DNA of 9,746 bases from Ferruginibacter sp. (GTDB lineage Bacteria > Bacteroidota > Bacteroidia > Chitinophagales > Chitinophagaceae), in contig VERM01000037.1 of the NCBI GenBank assembly GCA_018882645.1, positions 1 through 9,746 on the forward strand. Reading direction: 5' to 3'. Below, piece after piece: positions 1 through 7,300 of this stretch. Within the stretch, counting starts at the first letter, position 1, and every line of letters begins with the position of its first letter. The notes beneath the pieces were generated by a model that had not been told where the DNA came from, searched no databases, and worked only from the letters and a program-made list of their open reading frames with translations. Made by a program: the position numbers and the translations under genes.

Positions 1-1074
1 GGAATTGAGACCCAGTATATCAATACAATAACTGGAAGTAAGGGAGGTGATGGCGCCATCCACACTGGGAAATAATGCGGAAATCAGTGCGATGATAAAA
101 AGCACACCTATGGTACCACTGAATGCATCGCTCAAAGCCAGCGTGGGAAACAAATCATCCGGTTCGGCTTTAATGCCATTTTTATACGCATATAAGTAAA
201 GAATTCCTCCTAAAAAAAGAAATAAATAATTCACAACCAAAAGAACAGCAGTGAAAGACATCATATTTTTTTGTGAATCCCTGAGGCTGTTGACACTTAT
301 ATTTTTTTGCATCATTTCCTGATCCAGGCCGGTCATAGCTATTGCAATAAACATGCCTCCAATGATATGCTTTAAAAAAAATGAATTTGAACGTACATCC
401 GTATTGAATACAGAAGTATAGCCTTTTTCATTCAACATACTTAACGCTCCTGAAAAATCAGTTCCGAGGGCCTTGATGATGACTATTATACAAACTACCA
501 AACCCACAAGCATACCCGTAGTTTGAAGCGTATCGGTATAAATAATGGTCTTTACGCCTCCTTCAAATGTATATAGAAGAATCATCAGCAATATCACAAA
601 AGCCGTTGCTATGAAAGGAATGCCTAGCTTATTCAAAATAAAAATCTGTAAAATATTGATGACAAGATACAATCTGGCAGTCGCCCCTACAGTTCTGGAT
701 AATATAAAAAAAGAAGCGCCGACTTTATGTGCATTTACACCGAATCTTTTTTCAAGATACGTATAGATACTTGTAAGATTCATCCGGTAATAAAGCGGGA
801 GCAATACAAATGCAATAGTCAAGTATCCGAGCAGATAACCGATTACAATTTGAAAATAAAAGAAATTTCCCTTGCCCACTCCCCCGGGAACACTTACAAA
901 AGTGACTCCACTCAGTGAAGTACCTATCATACCAAAAGCCACCAGCATCCAGTTGCTTTTCTTATTGCCAATAAAAAAAGACTGATTGTTGGATCCTCTG
1001 GATGTGTACCATGCGACGGCCAGTAATAACAAAAAATAGCCGATGACAAAAGAAAAAAGAATTACCGGCGTCAT
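1..1074 (-). CDS. Sodium:solute symporter (SSS family), C-terminal end missing
   Basis: Inner-membrane transporter of the solute:sodium symporter (SSS) family, expected to couple uptake of a small solute to Na+ influx; the substrate cannot be read from the sequence. The first 358 residues are visible, in frame to the left edge with no stop, so the C-terminal part is outside the window (family members are commonly about 480-600 residues). It starts at the ATG at 1074 with MTPVILFSFVIGYF, the first membrane helix, followed by SRGSNNQSFFIGNKKSNW (residues 25-42), the usual loop before helix 2. Residues about 249-262 (GLDQEMMQKNISVN) and 331-352 (ISALFPSVDG, then ITSLTSSYCIDI) match signatures I know from Bacteroidota SSS proteins; the latter segment corresponds to the sodium-site helix. 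There is no Shine-Dalgarno sequence, and the leader just upstream is A/T-rich. The gene is separated from the upstream barrel gene by 86 bp holding a candidate promoter, so it may be transcribed separately. Confidence 0.93.
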   Translation of the reverse strand, partial: MTPVILFSFVIGYFLLLLAVAWYTSRGSNNQSFFIGNKKSNWMLVAFGMIGTSLSGVTFVSVPGGVGKGNFFYFQIVIGYLLGYLTIAFVLLPLYYRMNLTSIYTYLEKRFGVNAHKVGASFFILSRTVGATARLYLVINILQIFILNKLGIPFIATAFVILLMILLYTFEGGVKTIIYTDTLQTTGMLVGLVVCIIVIIKALGTDFSGALSMLNEKGYTSVFNTDVRSNSFFLKHIIGGMFIAIAMTGLDQEMMQKNISVNSLRDSQKNMMSFTAVLLVVNYLFLFLGGILYLYAYKNGIKAEPDDLFPTLALSDAFSGTIGVLFIIALISALFPSVDGAITSLTSSYCIDILGLNS

Positions 1075-1119
1075 GTGGTTTATTTAAAATTAATTTGAGT
1101 AATAAGTTTTGAAGATAGG

Positions 1120-1152
1120 CAAAATAATGTATAGATGATGCTGAGCTTCAAT
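1120..1152 (-). promoter_or_regulatory. Candidate Bacteroidota-type promoter for the symporter gene
   Basis: On the minus strand, ATTG (1152-1149) is followed after 21 nt by TTATTTTG (1127-1120). The known Bacteroidota consensus is a TTG near -33 and TAnnTTTG near -7 with a spacer of roughly 17-23 nt. The -7 box here matches five of six fixed positions. It would give a leader of about 40 nt before the symporter ATG at 1074. This is a match by eye in AT-rich DNA, so chance is a real alternative. Confidence 0.33.
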
Positions 1153-1165
1153 CATAGCAATCAGC
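1140..1165 (-). terminator. Hairpin over the stop codon of the barrel gene, possible weak terminator
   Basis: GCTGAGCT (1140-1147) pairs with AGC (1156-1158) plus TCAGC (1161-1165), giving an 8-bp stem with a two-base AA bulge and an 8-nt loop. The TGA stop of the barrel gene (1163-1161) lies inside the stem. No strong U-run follows on the minus strand, only a mixed AT-rich stretch, so it is not a textbook intrinsic terminator. It may protect the 3' end, cause pausing, or be fortuitous. Confidence 0.25.
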
Positions 1166-1790
1166 GTCTTCTTCTGCCATATCCCTGAAATAAAGCGATA
1201 TTAAACCCTGCTCTTATGATAGGAACGGATCTTCTAAAATTGTCTTTATATGGAGAATATATGGCGTTACCTACATCCCATAAAACTGAAAAATAGTAGT
1301 AAGATTTCTGAGTAGGATAGAACTTACCATTGGTATACCCTCCTCCAACCAGAAGAGAATGAGCATCAAAATTGGGATTGCCTATGTTGAACGTAGAAGT
1401 AGGAGCAGTGGAATAACGGTTTGCCATGATATTGTATTCGTATTGTACCTGAGCGAAAACAAAATCAAATGGAAAAACCCTCACAAAAGCACCGGGGCCG
1501 AATATTGTTTGTCGGAGCTTATCGCCAACAACAAAAGCATCTCTTTCCGAAACATAATTAAAACAGATCGTTCCGGCTACATCTATATAGCGGTTGAGAC
1601 TGTATCCAAAAAATGGACTTACCCCTATGTTGGTAATTCTGTTGCCGAAAGAAAGATTCAATGTTCCCCCCGTAAAAAGATTCTCTTTTTTGAAAAACTT
1701 TTCATTGCCTTCTTCAGTATCTTCTTCCTGAGCAAAAGAGGTGACATAAGATAATGCTAAAAATAAGCAGAGAATATTTCGAATCTTCAT
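1161..1790 (-). CDS. Small secreted protein, probable outer-membrane beta-barrel, function unknown
   Basis: A 209-residue exported protein. Residues 1-20 form a signal peptide: MKIRN, a hydrophobic core, then a likely signal peptidase I cut after SFA before QEEDTEEG. The mature protein starts with a short acidic and basic linker (about 21-36) and then alternates aromatic/hydrophobic and polar residues in strand-like blocks separated by Gly/Asn/Asp turns, as in a small outer-membrane barrel: LFTGGTLNLSFGN (38-50), SPFFGYSLN (58-66), SLLVGGGYTNGK (145-156), YYYFSVLWDVG (164-174), IIRAGFNIALFQG (191-203). I recognise this general pattern from uncharacterised Bacteroidota barrel proteins but can name no function. 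There is no lipobox cysteine. It ends in four arginines after the last predicted strand, which is unusual because barrels often end on an aromatic residue. It begins 5 nt after the stop of the FAD-linked oxidase gene, so the two are almost surely co-transcribed. The ATG at 1790 fits the signal peptide exactly. Confidence 0.8.
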   Translation of the reverse strand: MKIRNILCLFLALSYVTSFAQEEDTEEGNEKFFKKENLFTGGTLNLSFGNRITNIGVSPFFGYSLNRYIDVAGTICFNYVSERDAFVVGDKLRQTIFGPGAFVRVFPFDFVFAQVQYEYNIMANRYSTAPTSTFNIGNPNFDAHSLLVGGGYTNGKFYPTQKSYYYFSVLWDVGNAIYSPYKDNFRRSVPIIRAGFNIALFQGYGRRRR

Positions 1791-1795
1791 AACAA

Positions 1796-3217
1796 TTATT
1801 TTAGATCAAAAATTTTACCGCAATTAAGTATGTGATTAGGATCAAATGCTTTTTTAATTCCTCTCATCAGCGCCATGCCTGTTTCGTCAAAAGCAATATC
1901 CATATACTCTTTCTGAATAAGCCCGATACCATGCTCCCCGCTTATAGTCCCTCCCAATGATTTGACAAGTTTAAATAACGCTCTGAGCGCGGGAATAACA
2001 TCCTGGTTATTCAGACTGTAGATACTCCCCTCTTTTTTGATGCGAATATGCAAATTACCATCACCGGCATGACCATAGCAAACCGCTTTGAAATCATACT
2101 CTTTTCCGAGTTCCTTGACTCCTCTGATTAATTTAGGCAACTCCGCACGAGGGACAACCGTATCCTCTTCAATGGTGTAACCGGCAAGTTTTACTGCTTC
2201 AGCAGCTCTTCTTCTTAATTTCCATAACTCTGCTTTTTGCTGTGCATCATCGGCAAAAAACACTTCACCGCAATCAAACTCCGTCAACACCTCCGCGATT
2301 TTCTCCATTTCACTCATCAGCGTATCAAGATGATTGCCATCCAGTTCGATAATCAGATGAGCCTGCATATCATCACTAACGGGAACGACTGTACTATCAA
2401 CAAAACTGCTGACTATTTTAAGCGCATCAATTTCAACAAGCTCAAGAGCGCTGGGCGTGAACCCTGCTCTGAAAATTGCACTTACAGCGGCCCCTGCTTT
2501 TTCGAGATCATTAAATGGCACCAACATCAGCAAATCATGCTTGGGATGAGGAATTAATTTCAATACTATTTTGGTAACGAGTCCGAGCGTGCCTTCACTT
2601 CCAACCATCAATTGAGTAAGATTATAGCCAGTGGCATTTTTAAGCACATTGGCACCGGTCCATATGATATCCCCGTTGGGAAGTACTACTTCAAGATTTA
2701 AAACATAATCTTTTACCACTCCGTACTTTACAGCCTTAGGGCCACCGCTGTTTTCGGCAATATTTCCGCCAATAAAACAACTTCCTTTACTGCTGGGATC
2801 GGGCGGATAGAAAAGCCCTTTTTCTTTGACGGCATTTTGCAGTACTTCAGTAATGACACCGGGTTCGGTAGTAACCTGAAGATTGCGTTCATCAATTTCA
2901 ATGATGCTGTTCATCCTTTCAAATGAAATCAGCACCCCTCCCCGATTCGGCAAAGCTCCTCCACTCAATCCTGTTCCCGCGCCTCTGGGTGTAACAGGAA
3001 TCTTCCGCTCATTGCAAATCTTCATGATGGCACTGATTTCTTCAGCCGTTCGTGGTTTTAACACTATATCCGGCAAAAAATGAAGGTTTTCAGTTTCATC
3101 ATGTGCGTACTTGTTTTTACTTTCTTCATCAATAAAAACAAATGAAACGCCCAATATTTTCTGAAAGACAGTTATCAGTTCATCAAAACCAGACCTATCT
3201 GCAATTCCAGTGTGCAT
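1796..3217 (-). CDS. FAD-linked 2-hydroxyacid oxidase/dehydrogenase, GlcD type
   Basis: A flavoprotein of the PCMH-type FAD-binding, GlcD/D-lactate dehydrogenase/D-2-hydroxyglutarate dehydrogenase family, expected to oxidise a D-2-hydroxyacid to its 2-oxoacid in the cytoplasm or at the inner membrane. The FAD-binding domain occupies about residues 45-225: PRGAGTGLSGGALP (77-90), PPDPSSKGSCFIGGNIAENSG (138-158) and ATGYNLTQLMVGSEGTLG (195-212) are the pyrophosphate and isoalloxazine contact regions. The C-terminal FAD-oxidase domain (about 225-471) has LRRRAAEA (334-341), EEDTVVPR (350-357), HAGDGNLH (383-390) and SGEHGIG (426-432). In characterised relatives the two His of HAGDGNLH and the Glu of GEHG bind the active-site metal, and all are present here. 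At 473 residues it is full length for the single-domain form and lacks the Fe-S domain fused in some relatives. The exact substrate is undetermined: glycolate, D-lactate and D-2-hydroxyglutarate are all possible. The ATG at 3217 starts a protein without a signal peptide. It lies 58 bp behind the PorP/SprF gene and 5 bp ahead of the barrel gene. Confidence 0.93.
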   Translation of the reverse strand: MHTGIADRSGFDELITVFQKILGVSFVFIDEESKNKYAHDETENLHFLPDIVLKPRTAEEISAIMKICNERKIPVTPRGAGTGLSGGALPNRGGVLISFERMNSIIEIDERNLQVTTEPGVITEVLQNAVKEKGLFYPPDPSSKGSCFIGGNIAENSGGPKAVKYGVVKDYVLNLEVVLPNGDIIWTGANVLKNATGYNLTQLMVGSEGTLGLVTKIVLKLIPHPKHDLLMLVPFNDLEKAGAAVSAIFRAGFTPSALELVEIDALKIVSSFVDSTVVPVSDDMQAHLIIELDGNHLDTLMSEMEKIAEVLTEFDCGEVFFADDAQQKAELWKLRRRAAEAVKLAGYTIEEDTVVPRAELPKLIRGVKELGKEYDFKAVCYGHAGDGNLHIRIKKEGSIYSLNNQDVIPALRALFKLVKSLGGTISGEHGIGLIQKEYMDIAFDETGMALMRGIKKAFDPNHILNCGKIFDLK

Positions 3218-3275
3218 CAGGATATTTTTCTACAAAATTCGTAAAAAAAATAATGTCACAGAGATATAATTATAA

Positions 3276-4292
3276 TTAAAATGTGGGGCAAAGCGACTGC
3301 CTGTCTTTACTCTTGGAATACATGCCGCTTTTTATCAAACTGAACTCTGACGCACCTCTGGATTGATTGAAGTTTCGAAGTGAAGACATCGTTGCATCAT
3401 AACTGAAAGTAAATTTAAGTTGACCCAGCTGAAATCCAAGCATTGGAATAAATGCATCTTTATTTCTGTAATAAAGACCTCCTATCAGTTGTTTATTTCC
3501 GAATGCCGAAAGATTGTAATTCAGCAGCATTCCACCCATCAATGAACTTGATTTAGATTGATTGGTGTAATAAATATTTGGACTGAGAATAATCTCATCA
3601 CTGATTTTAACTACTGCATTGACAAAACCTATATGTCGCATGGCAATTCGTCCTCTGGAAGATGGATCATTAAAAAAAGATTCTTGAGCATTATTCACAT
3701 GATGAATGGAATAGCCTGCATTGATATAAATCTTGTCGGTAGGATAATACGCATAGTTTAATCCGGCCTGCAAATCGAAATAACTCACGCCGGTATTGCT
3801 GAAAACAACGCTGGTGGGTAATCTGTTGTCAAAAAATCTTCCGTCGAACTGATCTGGAAATTTTAAAGAACTCAGATCTATCCTTTTATTGACCCATCCC
3901 AGATTGAATCCTGCACTCAACAGACTGTTGTTGCCCAGCATTTGATGATATGCAACAGATCCGTAAATTTTGTTAGAGCGGAGACTCCCGCTGCCGGCAA
4001 CATCACTAAGCAACAAACCTCCCACACCCAACCAGCCATTGGGCAATTGTTCTCGCATCAACTGAGCATCTCCAAATATACTTACAGTCCTGTAGGGTAA
4101 TGACATGATATTGCTGTACTGACTTCTGAAATGGGCGCCGATCCTGTAATCGGCATCAGGTATGAATCCTGTGTTGGCCGGATTAGTGCTTAATGGAGAA
4201 TTAAAAAACTGAGAGAAATGCAAGTCCTGTGAGATACCGCTCAATGAATAATTAAGTGCAATTGATAATAATAGGAAATACTTTCTTATCAT
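3276..4292 (-). CDS. PorP/SprF-family type IX secretion system outer-membrane protein
   Basis: An outer-membrane protein of the PorP/SprF family, which in Bacteroidota works with the type IX secretion machinery in export or surface attachment of T9SS cargo. With the start at the ATG at 4292 it has 338 residues: signal peptide MIRKYFLLLSIALNYSLSGIS, then QDLHFSQFFNSPLSTNPANTG, the hallmark beginning of mature PorP/SprF proteins. The middle carries the usual strands, for example GWLGVGGLLLSDVAGSGSL and YYPTDKIYINAGYSIHH. The end, EFSLIKSGMYSKSK with a final CPTF, matches the family's typical C-terminus (commonly CPRF). The reading frame stays open upstream to a TTG at 4355, which would add 21 residues (beginning KHNSYILPRL) before the signal peptide; I reject that start because it would bury the signal sequence and uses a rarer start codon. 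The gene follows the stop of the type B cargo gene by 68 bp, the arrangement expected of a dedicated cargo/PorP pair. Confidence 0.94.
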   Translation of the reverse strand: MIRKYFLLLSIALNYSLSGISQDLHFSQFFNSPLSTNPANTGFIPDADYRIGAHFRSQYSNIMSLPYRTVSIFGDAQLMREQLPNGWLGVGGLLLSDVAGSGSLRSNKIYGSVAYHQMLGNNSLLSAGFNLGWVNKRIDLSSLKFPDQFDGRFFDNRLPTSVVFSNTGVSYFDLQAGLNYAYYPTDKIYINAGYSIHHVNNAQESFFNDPSSRGRIAMRHIGFVNAVVKISDEIILSPNIYYTNQSKSSSLMGGMLLNYNLSAFGNKQLIGGLYYRNKDAFIPMLGFQLGQLKFTFSYDATMSSLRNFNQSRGASEFSLIKSGMYSKSKDRQSLCPTF

Positions 4293-4360
4293 ACACAATG
4301 ATCCTAAAAAGTTTTTTTTCGACAATCGGGGTAATATGTATGAATTATGTTTCAATTAAT

Positions 4361-7300
4361 TTATCTGAGCAGCGAAATATCGCCGGTTTTATTTACTTTT
4401 TTCCCGTCTGTAAATTCAGCTTCAAGGGTATAAGTATAAACATCCATGGGCTGATCTTTACCTTTAAATTTTCCATCCCAACCGATTTTCAAATCATTGG
4501 TCTGAAAAACCAGCTGACCCCATCGGTTATATATTCTCCATTCCAACCTGGAGATGCCAAAAGCTTTTATATTAATCGTACTGTTGGGTCCAAACTTTCC
4601 GGGAGTAAACGCATTGGGTATATCCAGCAATGGAGAAACCAAAGTCTGAACAGTTAACCTAAACGTATCGGTGCAATTAAACTGATTAATAGCAACCAGC
4701 CGAACTGAAAAAGTTCCGGTCGCAGTATACTGATGCGACGGATCAGTTGCTGAAGAACTTGTTCCATCCCCGAAATCCCATTCATATTTTACGGCTCCTG
4801 TTGACAGGTTCGTAAAATTGGTGGGTGTATTGGATATCGGAGGATTGGGCTGCCATGTGAATTCAGCCCTCGGTTTTCCGGAGACAACTATTGTGACAAA
4901 CTCCGATGTATCGGCCTTGTTGCAGGTGTTGGGATCTCTTGCGATTAACCGTACCCGGTAGGTGCCCGGTATAGAATACGTTTTAGATGGATTTTCAGTA
5001 TTTGTACGGGTCCCGTCATCAAATAACCATGTCACATCTGAAGTGCCAGATTGATTGATGAAATTGGCCGTATATGGAGCACATCCTGCCGTTGGGGTGC
5101 TAAACTTTGCCTTTACCAGAGGATCTACTTTTACTTGTATGGATTTGGTTTCAGGGGCATTGCAGAACTTTAAATCAATTAAGGTCAGTTTAACAGTATA
5201 AGTGCCTAAGGCAGGAAAAATGTGACTGCCATTGAAAGCTGTATCGGGTGGTGAACCATCGCCATAATCCCACACAAAACTTTTCGGTCCGAAAGCAGCA
5301 TTGACTGCAACAGAGTTATTGACAAAAGAATAATTCAGACTGGTGCAAGGCAGATCTTTCACTGCAGTAAAATTCAAATCGGCTTTATTATTGGATGCAA
5401 TGATTTTTAAATATGCAGTGTCTCTAATGTTGCAAGTCATTGAGTCTTCTGCTATCATCCTTACGGTATAGGTGCCGGCGGTGTTATAAGTAGCGCTTGT
5501 TGCAAAATCGGGGGCATAGGTAGTATCTTTTTGCCCGTTTCCAAAGTCCCAATAAAATGTTTTTCCTTTTTGTAAAGTGTCATTGAAATTGACGGTAAGC
5601 GGAGTACATCCGGTGGTGTCATAAGGAACGTTATTTATGGTTGCTCTGAAACCAGCGACTACACCGGAAAAACTCATTTCAATTTTCACGGCGGCTTCAT
5701 TGCAATTTGAACTTCCATTTAATCTTCTCCAGGCATTGGGAGTAGTTGGAAAAACGGCACCTCCATTGCAATTGGCACAGATGGCCTGATAAATGACGCC
5801 ATTCTCATCAAATCGACTTGTACCACCATCCACATGATCCCCAACACTTCCCTGAAACTGTCCGAAATTAGAGGCAAACAACAATTCGGATGCATTCTTT
5901 TTCAAAACAAAAAAATACAAATCTTCCCCATCTGGTGCAGATATTCCCGACAACGGATTTTTTAGAGGAAGACCATTGGTAGTTCCTGTGGTATAGTTTT
6001 TAAAAACATTGATACCGCCACCCCATCCGGAAACATATACATTTTCGCAGCGATCGACCAGAAACCCAATGGGAGACAGATTGGGAGCAGCCGTTCCATT
6101 ACCAAATACAGTAGAGTACACAAATGAAGAAAAATCAGGGTTAAGTTTTGCAATAAACTGAGAGCTTCTACTGATACTGTAAGTAGCGTTAATTACAGGC
6201 CAGGAGCCGGTTGTGGTTCCCATTACGTATGGGAATCCGTTTTTATCAAATTTCAATCCGTAAACAATATCGGTTCCGGAAGTTCCAAGATAGGATGTTT
6301 TCAAAATACCGGTACCGTCTAAACGAACCTGTGTAATAAATCCTTCCGTTTCACCTCCGTTGTTGGAGGGAGATATGACTGAAAATTTATTTCCGGGCAA
6401 ATCATTACTGGTAGTTGCTCCTGCAATGAAAATATTTTTTGTAAGCGGGTTGATGGAAGTTACAAAACAGGCATCATCGCCGCTTCCGCCGAAATAACTA
6501 CCATATATGTAGGAAGAAAGATTGGAATTGAATTTTAAAATAAGCCCATCCTGAAATCCCCCGCCATAAAGTCCCAATGCGTTGAGAGATGCCCCTCTTA
6601 CAGGGAAATTGGAAGATTGAGTACAAGAGGCGAGAATAATATTGTTGGCATCATCCAAAATGACTTCACTGCGTGCATCATCTCCATAATTTCTGCGCAA
6701 TCTGTCGGCACCATCCGGTGGCTCGTACTTGGATCTGATATTAACGCCATCATCATTTGAACCACCTATTCTTACGGATCCGATGATTCCGGTACCGGTA
6801 GCATTCAATTTGGTAATCACAATATCATTATTTCCACCGCTACCAATCAATGGTATGGTTGTTGGATAATTACCGGAGAAAGATCTGCCCGCGATGATTA
6901 AGTTTCCATTTGCATCAGCAATCATACTGTGCGGCTGTTCGTTTCCGTTTCCGCCGAGATAAGTGGCGTACTCTCTTCTGGTTCCATCGGGCGAGAATTT
7001 GAATATCGCTATATCGTGTCCCTGAAGAGCCCCTTCCACAACTCCGCCTGAATATACACTTTGATAAGATCCCGGAGAAGTTAGAAAGCCTTCACCAAAA
7101 CAGACCCCTCCTGCAAATAAAGAACCATCGGGACCCGGCGTAGCGGTATAACCCCAGTTATCTGCAGCACTTCCGGTAAAAGAAGAGAAAATAATGGATG
7201 GATCAATCACCAATATTTTCGTTGGATCATATTTTTTCAAATCAAACGTCACAACATTATCCCGAACCACATATTTGCATGCTACTTCTTCTCTTTGATT

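Noticed and set aside
1..90. Unusual sodium-site helix in the symporter (Ser-Ala where well-studied members have Ser-Ser or Ser-Thr)
   Set aside because: From memory, many Bacteroidota SSS proteins carry similar Ala-containing versions followed by a Ser-x-Asp motif, so this looks normal for the subfamily and not a loss of function.
545..918. Plus-strand frames within the symporter gene
   Set aside because: They have no recognisable domains or signal sequences and lie antisense to a clearly coding SSS gene.
3233..3262. Promoter-like TCTG, 18-nt spacer, GAATTTTG ahead of the FAD-linked oxidase
   Set aside because: The -7 and -33 boxes each carry a mismatch, the leader would be only about 9 nt, and the region is A/T homopolymer-rich, so chance matches are likely. 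Read-through from the PorP/SprF gene is equally plausible.
3243..3276. T8 run after an AT-rich palindrome behind the PorP/SprF stop codon as a terminator
   Set aside because: The palindrome has no GC-containing stem next to the T run, so a stable hairpin is not supported.
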